Part shown: one piece after another, positions 1-5,956 of the stretch
How positions within the stretch are numbered: the first letter of the stretch is position 1
Layout of the letters: each line of letters opens with the position of its first letter
From: Thermoflexales bacterium
GTDB lineage: Bacteria; Chloroflexota; Anaerolineae; Fen-1058
Direction: 5' to 3'
Length of the DNA: 7,646 nt
Assembly (NCBI GenBank): GCA_030834835.1
Contig: JAUQXD010000947.1
Coordinates: 1-7,646 of the forward strand
Position numbers and translations under genes: made by a program
Notes under the pieces: model-generated
Database searches by the model: none
The model's input: the letters and a program-made list of their open reading frames with translations, nothing else
What the model was told of the DNA's origin: nothing

Positions 1-480
1 GCCGAGATTCAGCAGTTCGATCTGGCTCAGGACGGCGACCAGCGGCGTGCGCAGTTCATGCGACACCATCGAAACGAAGGTGCTTTTCAGCCGTTCGAGT
101 TGGGCCTCGCGGGTCACGTCGCGGATGACCGTGACGACGCCGAGCAGCCGACCGGGACTGCGCCACACCGGCGTCAGGCTGATCGAGAAGACCTGCCCCG
201 CCGGCCAGTCGAGTTTCAGACCGGCGTGCGGCGTGCGCTCGCGCAGCAGGCGGATCACTTCGTCCCGCTGGTCAGGCTTAAGCGCTGGCTGCAGCAGGGT
301 CTCCAGCCGCTCATTGACCAGTGGTGCGGCCCCACGGCCCAGCAGCCGGGCCGCCGCCGGGTTGGCGAGCAGCACCCGCGCCTCGCGGTCAAACAGGATC
401 ACGCCATCGACCAGGCTGGACAGGATCGCGCCGAGCGCATCGAGCACGCCCTGGGTTTCGATCAGCGTGAGGCCGTTCAC
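1..480 (-). CDS. PAS-domain sensor histidine kinase, N-terminal part (3' end beyond window)
   Basis: The 160 codons visible begin at a GTG (480-478) and run off the left edge. A GGAGG at 488-492 lies 7 bases before the GTG, and the GTG overlaps the stop of the preceding regulator as GTGA, which fixes the start. Residues about 10-125 look like a PAS sensor domain (VDGVILFDREARVLLANPAA near 24-43, then a GVVTVIRDVT exit strand near 114-123). Residues 128-160 begin the HisKA dimerisation helix with a canonical H-box, SHELRTPL, whose His141 is the expected autophosphorylation site. The ATPase domain lies outside the window. No membrane segment is visible, so it is probably a cytoplasmic sensor. 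By position it is the likely partner of the OmpR-type regulator immediately upstream. The PAS ligand cannot be inferred. Confidence 0.93.
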   Translation of the reverse strand, partial: MNGLTLIETQGVLDALGAILSSLVDGVILFDREARVLLANPAAARLLGRGAAPLVNERLETLLQPALKPDQRDEVIRLLRERTPHAGLKLDWPAGQVFSISLTPVWRSPGRLLGVVTVIRDVTREAQLERLKSTFVSMVSHELRTPLVAVLSQIELLNLG

Positions 481-1190
481 GGTTCTGCCTCCGGGCGGGG
501 CGTGGCCAGCCAGTAGCCGCGTGCGTGTTGGCGCAGAATGAGGCGGGGCTGGTCGGCGTCCGTCTCGATCTTTAAGCGCAGGCGATGGATCAGCACGCGC
601 AACAGATCGGGATCGCCGTCGCGATATTCCGGCCCCCACACCCGCGCCAGCAATTGCCGGTCCGACAGGGTCTGGCCGGCTGACCGGGCCAGTTCGAGCA
701 GCAAGTTGAACTCCGTGCGCGACAGTTTCACGGGGCGTTCGCCGACCCGCACCTGATGGGTGGCCAGGTCAAGGCGCAACTCCCCGATGACGAGGGCGAC
801 TGGCTCGGCGACCGCTGGTGGCCGCAGCCGTCGCAGGACGGCTTTGACGCGGCTGACCAGTTCGCGGTGGCTGAAGGGCTTGGTGAGGTAGTCGTCCGCG
901 CCCAGTTCGAAGGCGCGCACCTTGTCGTCTTCGCCACTCTTTTTGGTGAGCATGATGATGGGGGTGTTGGCCGTCTGCCGGACGCGCTCCAGCACCTGCA
1001 AGCCGTCCAGTTCGGGCATGGTGATGTCCAGGATCACCAACTGCGGCTCACGCTGTTGCCAGACGTGCAGCGCGGCCACGCCGTTCTCGGCCTCCAGCAC
1101 CGTGAAACCGTCCAGCATCAGGCTGCGCCGCAGCCAGGTACGGAGGCTGAGTTCATCATCCACGATCAGGATTTCCGTCGGTGTGTCCAT
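477..1190 (-). CDS. OmpR/PhoB-family DNA-binding response regulator
   Basis: This 237-residue protein has the usual length and layout of the family. The receiver domain spans about residues 5-120, with the acidic pair Asp11/Asp12, phosphoacceptor Asp55 (LVILDITMPELDG), Thr82 and Lys104 (YLTKPF), so it should be phosphorylatable. A winged-helix DNA-binding domain follows at about 135-230, with the typical KLSRTEFNLL and RVLIHRLRLKIE stretches. The ATG at 1190 is preceded by a GGGGGGAAG Shine-Dalgarno-like run. The gene overlaps the receiver gene before it by 35 bases and the kinase after it by 4, so it belongs to a translationally coupled operon. OmpR/PhoB regulators bind direct repeats with 11-base periodicity, and such a repeat lies in the operon's own promoter region (2423-2440), so autoregulation is plausible. 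The sequence does not show whether it is a true PhoB orthologue, so no symbol is given. Confidence 0.96.
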   Translation of the reverse strand: MDTPTEILIVDDELSLRTWLRRSLMLDGFTVLEAENGVAALHVWQQREPQLVILDITMPELDGLQVLERVRQTANTPIIMLTKKSGEDDKVRAFELGADDYLTKPFSHRELVSRVKAVLRRLRPPAVAEPVALVIGELRLDLATHQVRVGERPVKLSRTEFNLLLELARSAGQTLSDRQLLARVWGPEYRDGDPDLLRVLIHRLRLKIETDADQPRLILRQHARGYWLATPRPEAEP

Positions 1191-1545
1191 GTCTTCCCCC
1201 CGTCAGACAATGGTTGACCAGATCGATCAGGCCGAGGCCCGTGATCGGCTTGACGAAGAAGGTCACAGCCCGCGCCTGCAAGCCTGCCTCCAACTCCAGA
1301 TTGAGCACCGCCGTCATGGCGACCACGTTGAGCCCCTGCACGTCCGGCTGGTCCAGGAAATCCAGGCCGCTGCCGTCCGGCAGAGTCATGTCGAGCAGCA
1401 CCAGGTCGGGCCTGTCGCGCCGGGCCAGCGCCAGCCCCTCGCGCAGCGAGGCCGTCTGAGTGGCCTGATGCCGCTGGCTCGTCAGGATGGCCATGACAAA
1501 CTGCCGGAAGTCGGGCTCGTCTTCAATCACGAGGATGTGTGCCAT
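1156..1545 (-). CDS. Stand-alone CheY-like receiver protein
   Basis: This 129-residue protein consists of a receiver domain only. MAHILVIEDEPDF opens it with the acidic pocket (Glu8, Asp9, Glu10). Phosphoacceptor Asp52 sits in LVLLDMTLPDGSG, followed by Thr78 (VVAMTA) and Lys99 (FFVKP), so all receiver catalytic positions are present. There is no output domain. The frame stays open upstream to 1677, but that stretch is inside the previous gene and has no receiver homology. The start at 1545 is chosen because GGAGG at 1550-1554 lies just upstream and because the protein begins exactly at the first beta strand. It overlaps the degenerate kinase gene by 19 bases and the OmpR-type regulator by 35. 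Likely roles are a phosphate shuttle or sink between kinases, or a partner of the upstream pseudo-kinase; these roles are inference. Confidence 0.93.
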   Translation of the reverse strand: MAHILVIEDEPDFRQFVMAILTSQRHQATQTASLREGLALARRDRPDLVLLDMTLPDGSGLDFLDQPDVQGLNVVAMTAVLNLELEAGLQARAVTFFVKPITGLGLIDLVNHCLTGGRHGHTDGNPDRG

Positions 1546-2288
1546 GGGTCCTCCGTGAGCGGGACGCGTTTTGCCAGCGGCAGTGACAGGCAGACCGTGT
1601 TGCCGGGCGATGCGTTCGCATCGTCGCCCGGCGCGATCCAGAGCCGCCCGCCGTGCAGTTCGACCCACGCGCGACACAACGTCATGTGCAGCGCGAAGGG
1701 TGCCCAGCGGCGAAGCGCAAGGCCAGCGAACTGGTCCAGCCGATCGGGCTGATCCAGAATGGCGACGGCCTCATCTAACATCGGCTGACGGTCGGCCAGG
1801 TCGTGAATGCTGAGAATGACCGACGCGGAATTGCTGGAGATAGTGAGGCGCACGGGTGACGTTTCTGGCGAGTGTGCCAGGGCCGCCTCAAGGAGAAAGA
1901 TGAGGACTCGCCACATCCGGCCTTCGTCAATATCAACGACGGCCGCTGGTTGATGATCAATCACCACCCGCTCACGACTCACACCGTCGAGTGCGCTGAG
2001 GGCCGACTCGATCAACGTCGTGATCGATACCGGCTCACAGCGGGGCGTCAGGTGACCCAGTTGGAGGCGGGCGAGTTCGGTGAGTTCGTCCAGGCGCGCC
2101 GTCAGCCGCGCGGTCTGCGTGTCGATGGTGTGCAGAAAGAGATCGACTTCGTCGTCAGACAGATCGCGCCGAAAGTCGATCAACGACGAGAGGGGGCCGG
2201 TGAAGGCAGCCTGCGCCGCGCCGAATTCATGGCCGAGCGCGAACAGAAAGCGGGCAGTCAGGTTCGGAACTGAAGACTCAGCGGTCAT
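1527..2288 (-). CDS. Degenerate histidine-kinase-like protein, copy A
   Basis: This 253-residue protein has histidine-kinase architecture but eroded catalytic motifs. Residues about 10-80 resemble a HisKA dimerisation helix pair with His20-Glu21 at the H-box, but the usual R-T/S-P that follows is FGAAQ. Residues about 115-240 resemble the HATPase fold. At the N-box position (VLIFLLEAALAHSP) both asparagines are replaced, by Phe131 and Ala135. The G1 box reads DLADR instead of DxGxG. The GLGL-type G2 box is WAPFAL. The late HGGRLW and GNTVCLSLPL strands remain recognisable. ATP binding is therefore doubtful, and the protein may be a scaffold, phosphotransfer or inhibitory partner of the adjacent receivers. 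It is the first gene of the four-gene operon, starts at an ATG about nine bases after AAGGTG, and overlaps the receiver gene by 19 bases. It is a paralog of the protein at 2760-3527. Confidence 0.88.
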   Translation of the reverse strand: MTAESSVPNLTARFLFALGHEFGAAQAAFTGPLSSLIDFRRDLSDDEVDLFLHTIDTQTARLTARLDELTELARLQLGHLTPRCEPVSITTLIESALSALDGVSRERVVIDHQPAAVVDIDEGRMWRVLIFLLEAALAHSPETSPVRLTISSNSASVILSIHDLADRQPMLDEAVAILDQPDRLDQFAGLALRRWAPFALHMTLCRAWVELHGGRLWIAPGDDANASPGNTVCLSLPLAKRVPLTEDPWHTSS

Positions 2289-2375
2289 GGTGCATCACCT
2301 TTGCGATGAACTCAGGCGTTGGCGATAGATGGCGCTGGACTTCCGACCAGGCATACGGTCGGTAGCCCTTAGCGT
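2289..2375 (-). other. Leader of the signalling operon with a hairpin
   Basis: This stretch separates the promoter element from the ATG at 2288. It contains a perfect 6-bp inverted repeat, CCGACC at 2343-2348 and GGTCGG at 2357-2362, with an 8-base loop. No T-run follows it on the minus strand, so it is not a terminator. It may be a leader structure or chance. Confidence 0.3.
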
Positions 2376-2453
2376 GATCAGCCACTGCGCTCTGAAAATA
2401 TCACGGATTCAGGCGGCGTGCTATGACAGTTCTGTTACAGTTTTTGGGCGGCG
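2376..2453. repeat. Duplicated promoter element, copy A
   Basis: Positions 2386-2453 match 3631-3698 at 67 of 68 bases (C at 2432 against T at 3677), and weaker similarity extends left to 2376. The offset is 1245 bases, close to the 1239-base offset between the starts of the two paralogous kinase-like genes. The element is therefore the upstream end of a tandem duplication, and it is better conserved than the coding sequences. Confidence 0.95.
2423..2440 (-). promoter_or_regulatory. Pho-box-like direct repeat upstream of the signalling operon
   Basis: On the minus strand the site reads CTGTAAC-AGAA-CTGTCAT. It has two 7-base direct repeats separated by 4 bases, an 11-base period. This is the geometry and near-consensus of the enterobacterial Pho box (CTGTCAT-N4-CTGTCAT) bound by PhoB, and other OmpR-family regulators use the same spacing. 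A possible -10 hexamer, TATTTT, lies at 2400-2395 on the same strand, 22 bases downstream. No good -35 is present, as expected for an activator-dependent promoter. The ATG of the first operon gene is 134 bases further on. Which regulator binds is inference. Confidence 0.65.
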
Positions 2454-2733
2454 ACCGACAGTATGCGCTACGTCGTGATCACCTGGCAGTTTCGCTCCAC
2501 CACTCACGTCCATGTGCCGACGACCCTGATCGAACAACCCGCCAGCGCCTGCGGGTAGGCTGAGCACAACACAACGTACACTCATGCGCGATGACTCATT
2601 CATCACAGGCATCAGGGTCTGATAGATTGTCGGGTAATTCTGGGTACTGCATGGCCAGGTGATGCCGGCCAGTTCGTGAGAGATCGAAAACGTGAACCCG
2701 CTCGCTGGGCGGGTACATTGACTTCGTTTACGA
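2454..2733. other. Spacer with no recognisable gene
   Basis: This stretch lies between the promoter of the operon and the receiver scar behind copy B. It has no counterpart beyond 3698, so it is not part of the duplication. I see no convincing coding region. A 32-codon plus-strand frame at 2462-2560 lacks a ribosome binding site and recognisable homology. Confidence 0.5.
2696..2714 (-). terminator. Weak hairpin downstream of copy B, possible terminator
   Basis: A perfect 6-bp stem (ACCCGC at 2696-2701, GCGGGT at 2709-2714) encloses a 7-base loop, 45 bases past the stop of the copy B gene. On the minus strand it is followed by TCACGTTTTCG rather than a clean T-run, so intrinsic termination is uncertain. 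Confidence 0.25.
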
Positions 2734-2775
2734 TCACAGAAAACTAGACCACCAGATGACTAGCACCTTTGCCAT
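2734..2775 (-). pseudogene. Scar of a CheY-like receiver gene: first seven codons only
   Basis: Behind copy B, an ATG at 2775 preceded by GGAGG encodes MAKVLVI and then runs into unrelated WWSSFL and a stop. The intact receiver gene behind copy A begins MAHILVIEDE, with the same GGAGG spacing and the same out-of-frame overlap with the end of the kinase-like gene (16 bases here, 19 there). MAKVLVI is a very common opening of receiver domains. The simplest reading is that the duplicated unit once contained kinase-like protein plus receiver, and the receiver was deleted after codon 7, at about 2754. The short match is what limits confidence. Confidence 0.7.
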
Positions 2776-3527
2776 GTGCCCTCCGTGACGTGGTCGCGTT
2801 TCGCCAACGGCAAGGAGAGGAAGATCGTGTTGCCCTGCGATGCGTTCGGATCGTCGCCCGGTGCCGTCCACAGCCGCCCGCCGTGCCGTTCAACTAACGC
2901 GCGGATCAGCGTGAGTTTCAGCACCAGCGGTGCCCAGAGCCGCAACGGAACCCTGGCATAGCGCGCCAGCTGCTCGGGAGCATCCAGGATGGCAACGGCC
3001 TCGTCCACGAGGGGCTGACGGTCGGCCAGGTCCTGGACGCTGACAGTGATCGACGCCGGTTCGCTGGCCGCGACCGCAATGCGTACCGGCGCATCCGCCG
3101 CCGAACGCGCCAGGGCTGCCTGGATCAATGACACGAGGATCTGCCGCAGGTAGACTTCGTCCACGTCGACCCTGACCGTTGTCTGAGCGGTGAAGTGCAC
3201 GACTGCGTCGGGACTCTGCCGCTGGATCACGCTCAGGGCTTGCTCGATCACCTCGGTAATGCGCAGCGGCTCGAAGTAGAGCGTCAGCTGACCCGCCTGG
3301 AGTCGCGCGAGTTCGGTGAGATCGTCTAGCAGCGCCGACAGTCGATCCACTTGCACATCGATCATCTGAAGGAAATGGTTTGTCTCATCGTCCGGGAGCC
3401 GCTGCCGATAATCGATTAAGGTACTGACCGGGCCTTTGATCACGGCTTGCGCTGAGTGTAGGTCGTGCCCAATCGCGATCACGAAGCGGGTCGTCAAATC
3501 AGGAGTTGGCTGCTCGGTGCTCATCAT
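2760..3527 (-). CDS. Degenerate histidine-kinase-like protein, copy B
   Basis: This 255-residue paralog of the 1527-2288 product aligns with it along its whole length (for example GPVSTLIDYR against GPLSSLIDFR, and DLADRQP, ERHGGRLW and SLPLAKR near the end). His21-Asp22 occupies the H-box position, again without the following R-T/S-P. The N-box asparagines are replaced by Ser133 and Ala137 (ILVSLIQAALARS). G1 is again DLADR, and the G2 glycines are lost (LWAPLVL). Both copies share the same losses, so the degeneration predates the duplication and is maintained, while the frames stay open. The start is the first of two ATGs, 9 bases after GGAGG at 3537-3541. It appears to be a single-gene transcript, since its former receiver partner survives only as a scar overlapping its 3' end. 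Confidence 0.86.
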   Translation of the reverse strand: MMSTEQPTPDLTTRFVIAIGHDLHSAQAVIKGPVSTLIDYRQRLPDDETNHFLQMIDVQVDRLSALLDDLTELARLQAGQLTLYFEPLRITEVIEQALSVIQRQSPDAVVHFTAQTTVRVDVDEVYLRQILVSLIQAALARSAADAPVRIAVAASEPASITVSVQDLADRQPLVDEAVAILDAPEQLARYARVPLRLWAPLVLKLTLIRALVERHGGRLWTAPGDDPNASQGNTIFLSLPLAKRDHVTEGTWQRC

Positions 3528-3556
3528 TTTGGAATGCCTCCCTGGCTGTTTCGGAC

Positions 3557-3580
3557 AGTGGTGGGCCTGAGCCCATCATT
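3557..3580. other. Hairpin in the leader of copy B
   Basis: AGTGGTGGGC, a CTGA loop and GCCCATCATT form a 10-bp stem in which two pairs are G-T wobbles on the plus strand and mismatches on the minus strand. It lies 30-53 bases upstream of the minus-strand ATG at 3527. Its sequence is unrelated to the hairpin in the copy A leader, and its function is unknown. Confidence 0.3.
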
Positions 3581-3620
3581 GGAACGCCAACCGCGCCCCC
3601 CGCTCGTGTCATCGTGGCGC

Positions 3621-3698
3621 GATCACCAATTGCGCTCTGAAAATATCACGGATTCAGGCGGCGTGCTATGACAGTTTTGTTACAGTTTTTGGGCGGCG
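3621..3698. repeat. Duplicated promoter element, copy B
   Basis: This is the partner of the element at 2376-2453, identical over 67 of 68 bases in its core (3631-3698). Similarity stops abruptly after 3698, which marks the outer end of the duplicated unit. Confidence 0.95.
3668..3685 (-). promoter_or_regulatory. Pho-box-like direct repeat upstream of copy B
   Basis: The minus strand reads CTGTAAC-AAAA-CTGTCAT, the same 7+4+7 arrangement as at 2423-2440. The only base that differs between the two elements falls in the 4-base spacer, so both repeat halves are unchanged. The candidate -10, TATTTT, is again 22 bases downstream. The gene start is 140 bases away. Co-regulation of the two transcription units is the likely consequence. 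Confidence 0.65.
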
Positions 3699-3825
3699 TG
3701 GGTGCTCAACGGGCTAGATCAATGTCCGTCCGTTGAACGATGGGGAAGAACTGTGCCGTCCACCCCTGGCTTGACGATGCTGGGTGATCGAATAAGCCCG
3801 CTTACCTGCCCATACCAGGCGAGGC

Positions 3826-3844
3826 CCAGCCGTGAATCGGCTGG
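3826..3844. other. Isolated perfect hairpin
   Basis: CCAGCCG (3826-3832), a TGAAT loop and CGGCTGG (3838-3844) form a perfect 7-bp stem in non-coding DNA. No T-run follows on either strand. It could be an operator-like palindrome or a remnant, and no function can be assigned. The rest of 3699-3900 shows no credible gene. Confidence 0.3.
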
Positions 3845-3902
3845 TGATGCGCCGTGGCTTTGTTCAGGCCGCGCACTCCATTCGATCTCTTTTGATTCTA
3901 CG

Positions 3903-4064
3903 CTAATTTTCGCTCATTCGACACTGCCCGTATGGGCGGGAATGCTGGAGACAGTGTGGTAGGAGTTCAATATCCGCACTAACGCGCGTGACCTGGATCG
4001 CCATCACGCGCTGCCGAAATTCATCGGGGGTCGCGGTATAGCCCGCGTAGTGCGCCTCGTCCAT
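3903..4064 (-). pseudogene. Probable remnant of an unidentified gene
   Basis: A 53-codon minus-strand frame begins MDEAHYAGYTATPDEFRQRV and continues MAIQVTRVSADIELLPHC before a less protein-like tail and a stop. The first 35 or so codons have strongly GC-biased third positions, as expected for a gene of this genome, and read like a genuine helical protein segment. There is no ribosome binding site before the ATG. The same frame extends upstream (GYPCILRP) to a stop without a start, so this looks like the C-terminal or internal piece of a decayed gene. I do not recognise the family. Confidence 0.3.
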
Positions 4065-4156
4065 CGGGCGGAGAATGCAAGGGTAACCGAATATTCACAG
4101 GACGAATACTCAGGTTGCATGGACGCAATAGAGATGCCTGGTCCCTGCGCAGCGTC

Positions 4157-5716
4157 TCAATCCCCGCGTATCACCAGCGGTAGATAGACAAAGAACTTGG
4201 CCGGCTGAGGGGTCAATGTCGGCGTAGACGTAGTCGTTGGCGTCTGTAATGGTGTGGTCGTCGGTGTCGCAGTAGGCGATGCTGTTGGCGTGGCGGTTTC
4301 CGTAGGTGTCCGCGTGACTGTCGGAGTATGCGACCCTGTCGGTGTTGGGGTAGGAGTGTCCGTAGGCGTTGATGTTGCCGTAGCAGTTGCCGTCGCGGTT
4401 GGCGTGGGTGTATCCGTGGCGATCGGTTCGTCATTCACTGTCAACGGCACGTCGGCATGAGTCGGGTCATACCACACCGGAGCCGACCACGTGTAATCCT
4501 TGTTTGTGCTGCGAGCGGGCGAAAGCGAAGAACTGTCCTGAAACCGCACCACGAGCCAATCGCCGGTCGAGGCCGTGACCGTCACCGCCCACGTGCCGCT
4601 TACCGTATTCGGCACGGTGGACATGAGTGCGCTAGTGAAACCGTTCTTGAAGATTTGAATCGACCTGATCGCGTCGTTGGCTGTTTCCGTGGCCGCTGCG
4701 CCGGTGTTGAGGTTGCGGAGCGTGTCTGACGGATTGTTCCACCAGATCGTAAACGCTACGCTGGAACTGCCCCCGATCGTCTGCCCCATGTTCCAGCCGT
4801 TGGCGACGAAGCCGATCTGCATGTTGGCGTCTTCGCTGGCATAGGTCATGTGATCGCTCAAGCCGTGAATCACATTCCCCGCCGTGAGTGATGTCCCTTT
4901 CGACCGCACAATCACCGTGTATTCCGAACTGCTGGCTCCCCATGTATTCTCATGGTTATCTTGATCGGCCGCTGGCGAGAGTTTCCAGCCCATATTCAAG
5001 AAGTTGGCCCAACGTGTCAAATAACTTGAATTGGAGCCATCGGCGGAGAAGTCGGCGGCGGTGCTGGTGGAAGGCCCGCTCGACACCGCAAATGTTCCGA
5101 AGTACGGCGCTGCCCCCGCATCATAGCGATTCCCAAAATCCCCGCTCTGCGGATGATCGAATTGCGCCGCAATCACTTCACCGGCTGCGCCCAATCCTGC
5201 GACGTGATCGTAGTAGTCATCGGTATCATTCCAGTCGCCGTCAGGGTGATCCGTGCCGACTAACGCCGCCGCGTTGAACAGACTCCAATGACCGCCCGAA
5301 CCAATGGTGCTCACTTCCTGGCCGGCAATCGCCACAAAACTCGCAGTGGTGGCTTCGATCGCGCTGGCCCGAATCGTTTGATACGTCGCCTCGCTCCACA
5401 ACGTCGCCGATCCGGTGCGGTTCTGATGCACATGCGGCGTGATGATGTAGTAGTCAAGGGTGGACACGTTCCTGGTATACGCAAATGCCGCCGCTGCGGT
5501 CGATCCGGTATACCCATCGTCGCCGTCCATGTTGGTGTGAGCGTGCTGCGACCCGAACCAGCGTTCGTAATCCTGCAGGCTGGTGGGAGTGTGGGCAGTG
5601 GTGGCTGCTCGACCAATTGAAGCGCGACTGACCGACAAGAATAGGGCGAGCAGCAGCCCGCCGATCAGACAAGCCAAGTGCGTGATACGTCTATGGTGCG
5701 CGGAAGCATGGCGCAT
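4157..5716 (-). CDS. Exported PHP/CehA-like metallohydrolase with Thr/Pro stalk
   Basis: This 519-residue protein starts with a signal peptide: an arginine-rich n-region, a hydrophobic stretch at about 14-30, and likely cleavage near residue 38. Residues about 50-260 resemble PHP/CehA-McbA metallohydrolases. The metal-binding-like clusters are His58-x-His60 with nearby Asp64/Asp66, His95-x-His97, Glu134, His143, FDHP with His188, and Asp251-x-Asp253-x-His255. Residues about 260-425 are beta-rich, like the rear sandwich domain of CehA-type proteins. Residues 436-504 are a repetitive Thr/Pro-rich linker, and the tail is FFVYLPLVIRGD. The tail resembles a C-terminal signature common on exported Chloroflexota proteins and probably marks surface display. 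The activity is likely phosphoester or related hydrolysis outside the membrane; the substrate is unknown. The gene stands alone, with no strong Shine-Dalgarno (CTCACC before the ATG). Confidence 0.82.
   Translation of the reverse strand: MRHASAHHRRITHLACLIGGLLLALFLSVSRASIGRAATTAHTPTSLQDYERWFGSQHAHTNMDGDDGYTGSTAAAAFAYTRNVSTLDYYIITPHVHQNRTGSATLWSEATYQTIRASAIEATTASFVAIAGQEVSTIGSGGHWSLFNAAALVGTDHPDGDWNDTDDYYDHVAGLGAAGEVIAAQFDHPQSGDFGNRYDAGAAPYFGTFAVSSGPSTSTAADFSADGSNSSYLTRWANFLNMGWKLSPAADQDNHENTWGASSSEYTVIVRSKGTSLTAGNVIHGLSDHMTYASEDANMQIGFVANGWNMGQTIGGSSSVAFTIWWNNPSDTLRNLNTGAAATETANDAIRSIQIFKNGFTSALMSTVPNTVSGTWAVTVTASTGDWLVVRFQDSSSLSPARSTNKDYTWSAPVWYDPTHADVPLTVNDEPIATDTPTPTATATATATSTPTDTPTPTPTGSHTPTVTRTPTETATPTASPTATPTTTPLQTPTTTSTPTLTPQPAKFFVYLPLVIRGD
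4205..4410 (-). repeat. Thr/Pro low-complexity coding repeat
   Basis: These bases encode residues 436-504 of the exported hydrolase, an irregular run of TPT, TAT and TPTP units. On the plus strand it reads as GTxGGxGT-like repeats. Such linkers are extended stalks, often glycosylated, and their length commonly varies by slippage or recombination. Confidence 0.85.
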
Positions 5717-5870
5717 GGTGAGAGCATTTTACTCGAAATTGGGGCTAAAGCGTTGGGGAATCGTTGGTGCGGGCTTGTAGAATTGTTGTGTCGGTCTGAT
5801 TCAGGGTTGGGTGAGGATGATCACCCAAAACAAAGTATCTCCCCAATTTGCCTCTTGCTCCCACCTGTGC

Positions 5871-5910
5871 CACAATAAAAGCGCCTCACGCTGTTTCCGC
5901 AGCCGAGGCG
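5871..5910 (-). terminator. Intrinsic terminator facing left, orphaned
   Basis: CGCCTC (5882-5887) pairs with GAGGCG (5905-5910), and an inner GCTG/CAGC stem (5890-5893 with 5900-5903) extends the hairpin. On the minus strand the stem is followed immediately by GCTTTTATTGTG, a good U-tract. It would stop minus-strand transcription arriving from the right, but the gene to the right is on the plus strand. The gene it once served appears to have been replaced, or it insulates the hydrolase from antisense transcription. Confidence 0.65.
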
Positions 5911-5921
5911 TTGGCCAACGC
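5908..5921. other. 14-bp perfect palindrome
   Basis: GCGTTGGCCAACGC is a perfect palindrome abutting the right arm of the terminator, at the point where base composition changes. It could be a dimeric regulator's operator, part of a recombination site, or chance. Confidence 0.4.
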
Positions 5922-5956
5922 GCTCATGACACGTCGGCGTCCAATTTCATGATTTG

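Noticed and set aside
477..1190. Naming the response regulator phoB
   Set aside because: The Pho-like box is suggestive, but no pst/phoU genes are visible and the family has many members; the symbol would be unsupported.
1546..1677. N-terminal extension of the CheY-like receiver
   Set aside because: The extra 44 codons lie inside the previous gene, are arginine-rich frame-shadow sequence, and a good ribosome binding site precedes the later ATG at 1545.
2462..2560. Plus-strand 32-codon frame starting MRYVVITWQF
   Set aside because: It has no ribosome binding site, no recognisable homology, and lies antisense in a leader or spacer region; too weak to list as a gene.
3702..3962. 86-codon plus-strand frame
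   Set aside because: Its composition does not resemble a protein of this genome, there is no ribosome binding site, and it overlaps hairpins and the antisense remnant.
4088..4112. CGAATATTCA / CGAATACTCA direct repeat with 15-base offset
   Set aside because: Only two imperfect 10-base units with no promoter or gene start in a sensible position; likely chance.
4254..4460. Plus-strand frame coding for a Val/Gly repeat protein
   Set aside because: It is the antisense of the Thr/Pro linker of the exported hydrolase; repeats produce long frames on both strands.
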